Below, in pieces: positions 17,874 through 26,637 of a DNA stretch of 64,000 nucleotides. The notes below the pieces were generated by a model. It was not told where the DNA came from. It saw nothing but the letters and a program-made list of their open reading frames with translations, and searched no databases. This DNA comes from Gammaproteobacteria bacterium (lineage in GTDB: Bacteria > Pseudomonadota > Gammaproteobacteria > Ga0077536). The DNA lies in contig JACKNH010000005.1 in assembly GCA_024234975.1 (NCBI GenBank), forward strand, positions 186,001 through 250,000, read 5' to 3'. Both the position numbers and the translations under genes were made by a program. Numbering within the stretch: the first letter of the stretch is position 1; every line of letters starts with the position of its first letter.

Positions 17874-20615
17874 ATGAATCTGAATCCCCTCTCCTGGCCG
17901 TCTTCACTGGTCAAAGCAGTGTTCGGCAGTCGAAATGATCGCGTCGTCCGCAAGCTGCGCAAAACCGCCAACGCCGTCAACGAACTGGAAGATGGAATTG
18001 CGGCGCTGTCTGACGCCGAACTGACTGCCAGGACCGCCGAATTCCGCCAACGGTTGGCCGACGGGGCAACGGTGGATGACCTGCTGCCGGAAGCGTTCGC
18101 GGTAGTCCGCGAAGCGGGGCGCCGGGTTCTGGGTATGCGGCATTTCGATGTGCAGCTGATCGGCGGCATGGTGTTGCATGAAGGTCGCATTGCCGAAATG
18201 CGTACCGGTGAAGGCAAGACGCTGGTCGCGACCTTGCCAACCTATCTCAATGCACTGTCCGGTGATGGCGTACACGTCGTCACCGTCAACGACTATCTCG
18301 CGCGGCGCGATGCTGCCTGGATGGGGCGAATCTTCAACTTCCTCGGTCTGTCGGTCGGTGTAATCGTACCGGGGTTGAATTTCGAACAACGCAAGGCTGC
18401 CTACAGCGCCGACATCACATACGGAACAAACAGCGAATTCGGTTTCGATTACCTGCGCGATAACATGGCGTTCAATCTGGAGCAGCGTGTACAGCGTGGC
18501 CTGGCCTATGCCGTTGTCGACGAAGTCGACTCCATTCTTATCGACGAAGCGCGTACACCGCTGATCATCTCCGGGCCTACGGATGATCGCTCTGATCTCT
18601 ACGTCAAGGTCGATCGCCTGTTTCCCTATCTCAAGCGTCAGGAGACCGAGGAGGGCGAAGGTGATTACGCAGTGGATGAGAAAGCACGCCAGGTCCACCT
18701 GACCGAAGATGGCCATCAGCACATTGAACAGCTGATGGTGCGCGAAGGCTTGCTGAAAGAAGGCGACAGTCTTTACAGCGCCGCCAACATCAACCTGATG
18801 CATCACGTCAACGCAGCGCTGCGTGCCAACGCGCTGTTCCAGAAGGACGTGGACTACGTGGTCAAGGACGGTGAGATTGTCATCGTCGATGAATTCACCG
18901 GCCGCACGATGCCGGGCCGCCGCTGGTCGGATGGATTGCACCAGGCAGTGGAAGCCAAGGAAGGGGTCAAGGTCCAGCAGGAAAACCAGACGCTCGCTTC
19001 AATCACCTACCAGAATTATTTCCGCCAGTACCGCAAGCTCGCGGGCATGACCGGGACCGCCGATACCGAGGCCTACGAATTCCAGCAGATCTACGGGCTT
19101 GAAGTCATCGTGGTGCCAACCAATCTGCCAATGGTCCGTAAGGATCATGGCGACGTGGTTTTTCTCACCAAGCGTGAAAAATTCGATGCCATCATCGAGG
19201 ACATCAAGGAATGTGCCGCACGTGAGCAGCCGGTCCTGGTCGGCACCACCTCGATTGAGACCTCCGAGTACCTGTCCAACCTGTTGAACAAGGCCGGCAT
19301 CAAACACGAAGTACTGAACGCCAAGTTCCACGAGCGTGAAGCGCATATCGTCGCTCAGGCGGGCCGTCCCGGTGTGGTGACGGTTGCCACGAATATGGCC
19401 GGTCGCGGCACTGACATCGTTCTGGGCGGCAGCCTCGAAGCCGAGCTGGCGCAGGCCGAGGAAAGCGGCGCGGATGTTGAGGCCATTCGCGAGCAATGGA
19501 AGGAGCGGCACGACAAGGTACTGGCTGCCGGTGGTTTACACATCATCGGTACCGAACGCCATGAATCGCGGCGTATCGATAACCAGCTGCGCGGTCGATC
19601 GGGGCGTCAGGGCGATGCTGGCTCCAGCCGGTTCTACCTCTCACTCGAAGACAGCCTGATGCGCATCTTTGCCTCCGACCGGGTTGCATCGCTGATGCAG
19701 AAGCTCGGTATGCAGGAAGGCGAGGCGATCGAACATCCGTGGGTGACCCGCGCCATCGAAAATGCCCAACGCAAGGTCGAAGGCCGCAACTTCGATATCC
19801 GCAAACAATTGCTGGAATACGATGACGTCGCCAACGATCAGCGTAAGGTGATTTACGAGCAGCGTACCGAGCTGATGGCCGCGGAGGATGTCTCTGAAAA
19901 CATCGAAGGCATCCGCCACGATGTGGTCAACGCGGTAATCGATCGATACATTCCGCCGCAGAGCTACCACGAATCGTGGGATATCCCCGGTCTTACGGAA
20001 GCACTGGAATCAGATCTCGCAGCGCGCCTGCCATTGCAGCAGTGGTTGGACGAAGACAGCGGGTTGGATGAAGACGGTCTGCGGGCGCGGATTCTTGAAC
20101 ATGTCGAGGGATCGTACAAGGCCAAGGAGCAGATGGCGGGCGCCGCAGTCATGCGCCACTTCGAAAAGGCCGTGATGCTGCAGGTTCTGGATTCGCACTG
20201 GAAGGATCATCTGGCCTCCATGGACCATCTGCGCCAGGGCATCCATCTGCGTGGTTATGCGCAGAAGAATCCGAAACAGGAATACAAGCGCGAAGCGTTT
20301 GAAATGTTCGCGGCGATGCTCGAGCGGCTGAAGCTCGATGTCATCAGTATCCTGTCGAAGGTACAGGTGCGGGCGGAAGAAGATGTTGCCGCAGTCGATG
20401 AACAGCGGCGGCAGACCGCGCCCGTCACCTATCAGAGCGGCCCGGAGGCCGGCGCTGCCCAGTTCGCCGATGACGATGCCGCTGCGGCTGAAGCTGCGGT
20501 CGACGATAGTGGTGCCCCGCCATTCGTGCGCCGGGATCGCAAAGTGGGCCGCAATGAACCTTGTCCGTGCGGTTCAGGCAAGAAATACAAGCAGTGCCAT
20601 GGCCGCCTCGCATGA
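17874..20615 (+). CDS. secA: Preprotein translocase ATPase SecA
   Basis: SecA is the motor that drives unfolded preproteins through SecYEG. It is 913 aa with the Walker A region MRTGEGKTL near residue 107, the DEAD-type segment VVDEVDSILIDEART near 213, the second nucleotide-binding fold, and a C-terminal zinc finger, CPCGSGKKYKQCH, at about 897-909. The zinc finger suggests SecB and phospholipid binding. No Shine-Dalgarno is evident before the ATG, and no secM-like arrest gene precedes it, unlike in E. coli. The stop overlaps the argJ start (ATGA). Confidence 0.98.
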   Translation: MNLNPLSWPSSLVKAVFGSRNDRVVRKLRKTANAVNELEDGIAALSDAELTARTAEFRQRLADGATVDDLLPEAFAVVREAGRRVLGMRHFDVQLIGGMVLHEGRIAEMRTGEGKTLVATLPTYLNALSGDGVHVVTVNDYLARRDAAWMGRIFNFLGLSVGVIVPGLNFEQRKAAYSADITYGTNSEFGFDYLRDNMAFNLEQRVQRGLAYAVVDEVDSILIDEARTPLIISGPTDDRSDLYVKVDRLFPYLKRQETEEGEGDYAVDEKARQVHLTEDGHQHIEQLMVREGLLKEGDSLYSAANINLMHHVNAALRANALFQKDVDYVVKDGEIVIVDEFTGRTMPGRRWSDGLHQAVEAKEGVKVQQENQTLASITYQNYFRQYRKLAGMTGTADTEAYEFQQIYGLEVIVVPTNLPMVRKDHGDVVFLTKREKFDAIIEDIKECAAREQPVLVGTTSIETSEYLSNLLNKAGIKHEVLNAKFHEREAHIVAQAGRPGVVTVATNMAGRGTDIVLGGSLEAELAQAEESGADVEAIREQWKERHDKVLAAGGLHIIGTERHESRRIDNQLRGRSGRQGDAGSSRFYLSLEDSLMRIFASDRVASLMQKLGMQEGEAIEHPWVTRAIENAQRKVEGRNFDIRKQLLEYDDVANDQRKVIYEQRTELMAAEDVSENIEGIRHDVVNAVIDRYIPPQSYHESWDIPGLTEALESDLAARLPLQQWLDEDSGLDEDGLRARILEHVEGSYKAKEQMAGAAVMRHFEKAVMLQVLDSHWKDHLASMDHLRQGIHLRGYAQKNPKQEYKREAFEMFAAMLERLKLDVISILSKVQVRAEEDVAAVDEQRRQTAPVTYQSGPEAGAAQFADDDAAAAEAAVDDSGAPPFVRRDRKVGRNEPCPCGSGKKYKQCHGRLA

Positions 20616-21820
20616 GCGAGACATCAAATTTCTCACCGTCGGCGGTACACGGTATCCGCATAGGCTGTGCAGACGCCGGCATTCGCTACCGTAACCGCGA
20701 TGATCTGGTCCTGGTGGAGATCGCCGCGGGATCGGTTACCGCGGCGACGTTTACCAGTAATCGTTTTCGGGCGGCGCCGGTGTTGGTTGCGCAGGAATAT
20801 CTCGACCAGCAACAACCGCGGTATCTGGTGATCAATGCCGGTAACGCCAACGCCGGCACCGGCAGTGACGGCGTTGCCGCCGCGCGCAAGGTTTGCGGGT
20901 TCATCGCCGCACACGGTGGCTGTAACGACAACGAAGTGCTTCCGTTTTCGACCGGCGTTATCGGTCAGCCATTGCCGGTAGAGCGCATCGAGGCGGCCGT
21001 CCCCGCCGTGTATGAGGAACTGGCGATAGACGGTTGGCGCCGCGCTTCGCGGGCCATCATGACAACCGATACAGTGCCCAAAACCACGACTGTGGGATTC
21101 GTCGCGGATGGCAAGCCCTATGTGGTCTCCGGTATTGCCAAGGGTGCGGGCATGATTTGTCCGAACATGGCCACGATGCTTGCGTTTCTGGCAACCGACG
21201 CACCGCTGTCCGCGGCGCAGGTGCGCGAATGTATCGAGAGTGCGGTGGCGCAAACCTTCAATTGCATCACAGTCGACGGTGATACCTCGACCAATGACGC
21301 GGCGGTACTTATCGCAACGGGACTGTCGAATCCCGATGGCCCACGCCAGCTGACTGAATTACAGCCGGCGCGCGACGCCGTTATGCGCGCCTGCATGGAA
21401 CTTGCGCACGCCATCATTCGCGATGCCGAGGGTGCGAGCAAATTCATCAGTATTGAAGTCACCGGCGGCGCCAGCGAGGCGGATTGCAAGACGGTTGCCT
21501 ATACCGTTGCGCACTCACCATTGGTCAAGACCGCGCTGTATGCGTCCGACCCGAATTGGGGCCGAATTCTCGCGGCGGTGGGACGCGCACCAATCAAGGT
21601 GCTGGATGTAGGCAAGGTCACCGTGGCCTTTGGTGAGCAACGCATTCTGACCAATGGTGAGCCGGATCCGGAATATCACGAATCGCTGGGTGTCGCCGCA
21701 TTGCAGGGTAGCGATATCGATATCCGCATCGATCTCGGTCTGGGCAAGGCGAGCAGCACGGTCTGGACCTGCGATCTCTCCGAACAATACGTTCGTATCA
21801 ATGCCGACTACCGCTCCTGA
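20612..21820 (+). CDS. argJ: Bifunctional ornithine acetyltransferase/N-acetylglutamate synthase ArgJ
   Basis: ArgJ moves the acetyl group from N-acetylornithine to glutamate, completing the cyclic arginine pathway; bifunctional forms also use acetyl-CoA. It is 402 aa from ATG 20612, inside the secA stop. The autoproteolysis site is visible in NMATMLAF: cleavage before T188 exposes the nucleophilic threonine and makes the alpha and beta chains. Other family stretches include INAGNANAGTG and SDPNWGRILAAVG. secA-argJ adjacency matches other gammaproteobacteria. Confidence 0.96.
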   Translation: MSETSNFSPSAVHGIRIGCADAGIRYRNRDDLVLVEIAAGSVTAATFTSNRFRAAPVLVAQEYLDQQQPRYLVINAGNANAGTGSDGVAAARKVCGFIAAHGGCNDNEVLPFSTGVIGQPLPVERIEAAVPAVYEELAIDGWRRASRAIMTTDTVPKTTTVGFVADGKPYVVSGIAKGAGMICPNMATMLAFLATDAPLSAAQVRECIESAVAQTFNCITVDGDTSTNDAAVLIATGLSNPDGPRQLTELQPARDAVMRACMELAHAIIRDAEGASKFISIEVTGGASEADCKTVAYTVAHSPLVKTALYASDPNWGRILAAVGRAPIKVLDVGKVTVAFGEQRILTNGEPDPEYHESLGVAALQGSDIDIRIDLGLGKASSTVWTCDLSEQYVRINADYRS

Positions 21821-22802
21821 TCCCTCGCCTGCCCCTGTCCACGTAGTTGCCGCCGTTATCCGCAGTCCCGCGGGAGAGATTCTGATTGCCCGCCGCCCGG
21901 GCCATGTGCGTGAAGGCGGGTTATGGGAGTTTCCGGGCGGCAAATGTGAGCCCGACGAATCCGCGATAGACGCATTGCGTCGTGAGCTCAACGAAGAGCT
22001 CGGCATCAACATTCAGTCGGCCATGCCGTTGATTCAGGTTCGACACCACTATGACTACCTTGACCTGCTGCTGGATGTTTTCGTTGTAGAACGATGGCAC
22101 GGCGAAGCGCATGGGCGGGAAGGGCAGGAGGTGCGCTGGGTGTCCGCCGCGGAACTGGGCCATTATGAGTTTCCTGCCGCGAACCGTCCAATCGTGCTGG
22201 CGGCAAGCCTGCCTCGTTGGATGCCTCGAATCACTTTGCGCAAATCCGCCATCGCGGATGTCCTTGAAGTCATGCGGCATGCGAGGGGTAACGGGTTGCG
22301 AAAGATTGTCGTCGAACTGGCCTCAACTGTTGACCCTGCAGCGTTCTTGAAAGAACTGGCGGCGCGCAAAGTTGAATTGGACGTTGCAGATTGCTCAGTC
22401 GTGCTCGATGTTCATGATGCCGGCGCCGCATGTGATGACGTGTCGCCAATGACATCCTCGTCTGTGCAGATGGCGGTATCGTTTAAACGATATTTGATGC
22501 CCGATGCCGCGGAAAATAACCAAAAATTCGCATTGCTGATGGTCGATTCATCGAACATCGAACACGCTGCGGAGGCTTTCGCACAAGGCGCATTGTTGAC
22601 GGCGCCACCGCGCGTAATGATTACCGATGACGTCGCGGCGTTGACTGAAGCTGTCGCCAGGGGCTGTTCGGCCATTGCTTTGAATCTGCCGGAACCGCTT
22701 GCAACGCAAGCAGATGCGTGGTCAGAAACGATCCGGGAAGTTGACGCCAGGGTGGCCGATGTGCTGAATGGTTGCTGTCAGATTCCGCAACACTGCAGTT
22801 GA
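21801..22802 (+). CDS. Nudix hydrolase (MutT-like) with diverged C-terminal domain
   Basis: The protein is 333 aa. The N-terminal 130 residues form a MutT-type Nudix domain with a perfect Nudix box at residues 47-69 (G, five residues, E, seven residues, RELNEELGI), so it probably hydrolyses oxidised nucleoside triphosphates such as 8-oxo-dGTP. In many gammaproteobacteria the gene after argJ encodes MutT fused to a thiamine-phosphate-synthase-like domain. Here residues 140-333 occupy that place but keep little recognisable TMP-synthase sequence. The gene starts 20 nt inside argJ and overlaps zapD tail to tail by 25 nt. Confidence 0.85.
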   Translation: MPTTAPDPSPAPVHVVAAVIRSPAGEILIARRPGHVREGGLWEFPGGKCEPDESAIDALRRELNEELGINIQSAMPLIQVRHHYDYLDLLLDVFVVERWHGEAHGREGQEVRWVSAAELGHYEFPAANRPIVLAASLPRWMPRITLRKSAIADVLEVMRHARGNGLRKIVVELASTVDPAAFLKELAARKVELDVADCSVVLDVHDAGAACDDVSPMTSSSVQMAVSFKRYLMPDAAENNQKFALLMVDSSNIEHAAEAFAQGALLTAPPRVMITDDVAALTEAVARGCSAIALNLPEPLATQADAWSETIREVDARVADVLNGCCQIPQHCS

Positions 22803-23581
22803 AAATCAACGTCGCATTCCACCTGCTCGGGACGTTCACGGGAACTGGCCTGACGCATCATGCGCACGGTGAACCGATGTTTACCACCGCTGATTTCCGG
22901 GAATATCGCGATGTCCGCCGGTAATACGACGCGTAACAGCAAGACCGGCGAGCTGGCATCAATATTCTGTTGAAAGAATCCGCCGCTGGCGGTGACGGCC
23001 AGTGGAATCGTACTTTGACGGATATCCATCAGTACCAGATCAATAGCGGATTCGATGACGCGCAAATCCTCCATCCAGGTGTTTAGTTCGGCAACTCGCT
23101 TGTGCATCGGCTGGCTCAGCCAGTAATGCAAGGCTGGCAAATCGAAGTTGCAGGCGCCGCCGGGAATCGCCACCCGCTGCTTGACCTGGTTGAGAAATTC
23201 GTCGGTACGCACGCGCTGGGTGGGCTGGCATTCAGCCACTTTCATCCGGTTGGCGACCTTTTCGATTCTGCTGGTGACATCACTCAGCTTGGAGCCGTCG
23301 ACCCCTGGTTTGTTGGCCAAGGCCAGGAGCACTGCGGCGTGCCGTTCGAGCTCCTTGATCAGCTCTGCCTTGAAGTCGGTTCGCGATAGCAAATCGACCA
23401 GTTCCAGAATGGTGACGATTGCCTCACGACTGCCCCATGCCGAAGGATTGGCGATGGCGTAATTGATGTTCTGGAACAGGTGCTCAAGCCGAAGGAAATT
23501 CCTGATCCTCTCGGTGATCGGCTGTTCGTAGACAATGGACGCGGTACCGGCGCGGATTTGATCTTTCACTGACTTGGTCAT
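22778..23581 (-). CDS. zapD: Cell division protein ZapD
   Basis: ZapD (DUF1342, formerly YacF) is a cytoplasmic protein that bundles FtsZ protofilaments. It is 267 aa, with the family N-terminus YEQPITERIRNFLRLEHLF and the GGACNFDLPALHYWL segment. It follows coaE in the pilBCD-coaE direction, a standard gammaproteobacterial order. The small yacG zinc-finger gene that often follows is absent here. A 215-nt gap upstream probably carries its own promoter, but none is clear. The last 25 nt overlap the convergent Nudix gene. Confidence 0.93.
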   Translation of the reverse strand: MTKSVKDQIRAGTASIVYEQPITERIRNFLRLEHLFQNINYAIANPSAWGSREAIVTILELVDLLSRTDFKAELIKELERHAAVLLALANKPGVDGSKLSDVTSRIEKVANRMKVAECQPTQRVRTDEFLNQVKQRVAIPGGACNFDLPALHYWLSQPMHKRVAELNTWMEDLRVIESAIDLVLMDIRQSTIPLAVTASGGFFQQNIDASSPVLLLRVVLPADIAIFPEISGGKHRFTVRMMRQASSRERPEQVECDVDFQLQCCGI

Positions 23582-23796
23582 GAACTAAACGAGTGTCTGT
23601 CCCGGTCTGGATACGCGTGTGTACATACTAAGGTGTTGCAGCGTCGTCGTCGCGCATCGGTCACGCAAGCGGAACCGGCAGCGAAATACTGTTTGGCGCA
23701 TTAATGCAACAAAGCGGGCGCAACCGGCGCCTGTTAAGTCGCCCAAATGTATACAGGCATGGAGAAAGCCTTCCATGACCGGACATTAAAGCGACT

Positions 23797-24405
23797 TCAG
23801 TCGGTTGCAGCCAGGGCTTGATACTTCTGATGCAGCTCGCCTACGCGGGCAGTGATGTCCCGTAGATCGCCTTCGTTGAGCAGCACGTCATCGGCTGCAG
23901 CCAGCCGTTCTGCACGACTTTTCTGCGCTCGCATGATTGCTTCGACTTCACTACGTGTCAATCCACTTCGAACAATTACGCGCTTGATCTGCGTTTCTTC
24001 GCTGCAGTCTATAACCAGCACGCGGTCGATGATGTCCTGGTATGCACCGGATTCCAGGAGCAACGGAATGCAGACCAGCATGTAGTCCGCCGTACAGTTT
24101 GAAATTGCGTCGTGGATACGATCGCGAACTCGCGGATGGATGATGTTTTCAAGTCTGGTTTTCGCGGTCGCATCGGCAAACACCTGGGTGCGCAAGGCGG
24201 ACCGGTCGAGGGTTTCATGATCGAGAAACACGCTGCTGCCGAATTCCCGCCGGATTTCCTCCAGCGCAGGTTGTCCCGGTTCGACAACTTCCCTCGCCAC
24301 GATGTCAGCATCGACGAACGGCACGCCCAGTGCGGCAAATGCGGAGCAGACGGTGGATTTACCGCTACCTATTCCACCAGTGACGCCGACCACCAGTCGC
24401 GGCAT
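23797..24405 (-). CDS. coaE: Dephospho-CoA kinase CoaE
   Basis: CoaE performs the last step of coenzyme A synthesis, phosphorylating dephospho-CoA. ATG at 24405 gives 202 aa with the P-loop GGIGSGKST at residues 10-18 and the substrate-binding DADIVAREVV segment near 33. The frame is open further upstream into pilD but has no family similarity there. It lies 14 nt after pilD and is probably cotranscribed with pilBCD. Confidence 0.96.
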   Translation of the reverse strand: MPRLVVGVTGGIGSGKSTVCSAFAALGVPFVDADIVAREVVEPGQPALEEIRREFGSSVFLDHETLDRSALRTQVFADATAKTRLENIIHPRVRDRIHDAISNCTADYMLVCIPLLLESGAYQDIIDRVLVIDCSEETQIKRVIVRSGLTRSEVEAIMRAQKSRAERLAAADDVLLNEGDLRDITARVGELHQKYQALAATD

Positions 24406-24419
24406 AACCTGCGTACCAC

Positions 24420-25304
24420 TCAAAGGCCGGTTGCCGGCCCAAGCCATAGCGCCATCAGGTGGGGGCCGAAATAGATGGCAATCAATCCGGCGAGCACGAG
24501 GTACGGCCCGAACGGTATGGGCTTGGCGCGGGCGTGACCCCGGAACATCATCAGTCCGATACCGATGACGGCGCCCACCAGCGACGACAGCAGAATGATC
24601 AATGGCAGCATGGTCCAGCCAAGCCAGGCTCCCAGCACGGCAAGGAGTTTGAAATCGCCGGCGGCCATTCCGTCCATGCCTCGAACCAGGCGGAAGGCCT
24701 GATTGACGGACCACAGACTCAGGTATCCCACGGTGGCACCAATGACGCTGTCCTGCAGCGGCACGAAAGTGCCGGTGATATTCAACAATATCCCCAGCCA
24801 CAGAAACGGTAGCGTAATGACATCCGGCAGGTACTGTGTATCGTAATCAATCATCGCGAGCGCAATCAGCGCCCAGCTTAGCGCCGCGACTCCCAGTGCG
24901 GCCAATGATGGCCCGAACCATACAGCGGCAACCGTGCCCGCGATTCCGCCGGCGATCTCGACTAACGGATAGCGGATGGAGATTCCCGTGCCGCACCCTG
25001 CGCACCGGCCACGCAGAAACATATAACTGATGACGGGAATGTTCTGCCATGCGCGCACCGGACGTTTACAGGCTGGACAGTGAGAATCAGGCCGGACGAG
25101 GTCAAACGGCGCGGCGTCTTCAGTGCCTTCTACGGGTGCCGGCAGATCCAGGATCTCCCGCGCGTCGGCACGCCACTCGCGTTCCATCATCACCGGCAGC
25201 CGCAGAATGACAACATTCAGGAAACTGCCAACCAGCAGTCCGACCACGCCCAGAACGGTGGTGAACAGCGCAGGGTACTCGACGAAAATTTCGAGGTCGA
25301 TCAT
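24420..25304 (-). CDS. pilD: Type IV prepilin peptidase/N-methyltransferase PilD
   Basis: PilD is the inner-membrane aspartyl protease that removes the leader of type IV prepilins and methylates the new N-terminus. It is 294 aa with about eight hydrophobic segments. The zinc-binding cysteine pairs of the methyltransferase loop are C76/C79 and C101/C104. The two catalytic aspartate regions are DYDTQYLPD (about 153-161) and GDFKLL (D217). Its likely substrate here is PilA, encoded 17 kb away, plus minor pilins outside the window. Confidence 0.96.
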   Translation of the reverse strand: MIDLEIFVEYPALFTTVLGVVGLLVGSFLNVVILRLPVMMEREWRADAREILDLPAPVEGTEDAAPFDLVRPDSHCPACKRPVRAWQNIPVISYMFLRGRCAGCGTGISIRYPLVEIAGGIAGTVAAVWFGPSLAALGVAALSWALIALAMIDYDTQYLPDVITLPFLWLGILLNITGTFVPLQDSVIGATVGYLSLWSVNQAFRLVRGMDGMAAGDFKLLAVLGAWLGWTMLPLIILLSSLVGAVIGIGLMMFRGHARAKPIPFGPYLVLAGLIAIYFGPHLMALWLGPATGL

Positions 25305-25416
25305 GTCGGGTCGATCAGCGTGGCGCTGCCTGGCGATCCAGGCCGCGCTGGTTGATGGCGGTGCCGCGGCGTATCGCCACGGCGGTGACGGGACGGTGCT
25401 GCGCGGCGTGAAACCG

Positions 25417-26634
25417 TCAGACGACCTGGCCCATCTTGAATATCGGCAGGTACATGGCGATCACCAGTCCGCCAATCACAACACCCAGGAACGCCATGAT
25501 CATCGGTTCGAGCAGACTGGTCAGGGCATCCACCGCGTCGTCGACTTCCTGTTCGTACCAATCGGCAACCTTGGCCAGCATCGCATCTATCGAGCCTGAC
25601 TCCTCACCGATCGACACCATCTGGATGACCATGTTCGGAAACAGCCCGGTATCGCGCATGGCGACATTGATTTGCGTACCGGTGGCGACGGCATCGCGGA
25701 TTTCCATCACTGCTTCGTAGTAGACGATATTGCCGCAGGCGCCGGCGACCGACGACATGGCCTCAACCAGCGGGGTGCCCGCGGAGAACATCGTCGACAG
25801 CGTCCGGGCAAATCGCGCCAGCGCTGATTTGTTCAGAATGTCGCCGATGACTGGGACTTTCAGCATCAGACGGTCAAGGAAATGCGCAAACTTTATTGAT
25901 CGCTTGTGGAACTGCCAGAAGCCGACAATGACGGCACCGATGCCGCCGAACAGCAGCCACCAGTACTCGACAAACCAGTTCGACATGTTGATGACAAATT
26001 GCGTCAACGGTGGCAGGTCAGCACCGAAACTTGAAAACAGATCCTGGAACTGCGGAATAACAAAAATCATCAGGATACAGGTGACGACGAACGCCACCAC
26101 GATGACCGCTATCGGGTAGAACAGGGCGCCCTTGATCTTGGACTTCAGGGCCTCGGTCTTTTCCATGTAAGTGGCGATCTTGTGCAGGATATCTTCGAGG
26201 ATACCCGCGTGTTCGCCGGCTTGAACAAGGTTCAGAAACAGCTCGTTGAAATATTTTGGATGCTTACCCAGTGATTCCGTCAGCGAACCACCGGATTCCA
26301 CATTGGCCTTGATAGACAGAATCAGATCCTGCATGGCCTTGTTTTCATGCCCCCGTCCGACGATTTCAAACGATTGGACCAGCGGCACGCCGGACGACAT
26401 CATGGTCGCAAGCTGACGCGAAAAAACGGTGATGTCCTTGGTGGTGATTTTCTGAGCGGATGTGAACAGTGACTTGGGTTTCTTGCGCACGCGCAACGGA
26501 TTGACACCCTGGCGTCGCAGCTGAGCCTTGATCAGCGCGTCGGACGTGCCGGTCATTTCGCCTTTGACTTTCTTGCCGTGGCGATCGACACCTTCCCAGA
26601 CGAACATGTCCTGCTTTATTGCTTGCTCTGCCAT
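25417..26634 (-). CDS. pilC: Type IV pilus inner-membrane platform protein PilC
   Basis: PilC is the inner-membrane platform that couples the PilB and PilT motors to pilin polymerisation. It is 405 aa, made of two type II secretion F domains (about 70-193 and 275-397) and three strongly hydrophobic segments. The start ATG follows the pilB stop by only 3 nt, so the two are translationally linked. The 112-nt gap before pilD holds nothing I recognise. Confidence 0.96.
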   Translation of the reverse strand: MAEQAIKQDMFVWEGVDRHGKKVKGEMTGTSDALIKAQLRRQGVNPLRVRKKPKSLFTSAQKITTKDITVFSRQLATMMSSGVPLVQSFEIVGRGHENKAMQDLILSIKANVESGGSLTESLGKHPKYFNELFLNLVQAGEHAGILEDILHKIATYMEKTEALKSKIKGALFYPIAVIVVAFVVTCILMIFVIPQFQDLFSSFGADLPPLTQFVINMSNWFVEYWWLLFGGIGAVIVGFWQFHKRSIKFAHFLDRLMLKVPVIGDILNKSALARFARTLSTMFSAGTPLVEAMSSVAGACGNIVYYEAVMEIRDAVATGTQINVAMRDTGLFPNMVIQMVSIGEESGSIDAMLAKVADWYEQEVDDAVDALTSLLEPMIMAFLGVVIGGLVIAMYLPIFKMGQVV

Positions 26635-26637
26635 GTG

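Noticed and set aside
23760..23781. CATGGA/TCCATG hairpin after coaE as a terminator
   Set aside because: Six-bp stem with an 8-nt loop and no T-run in the coaE direction.
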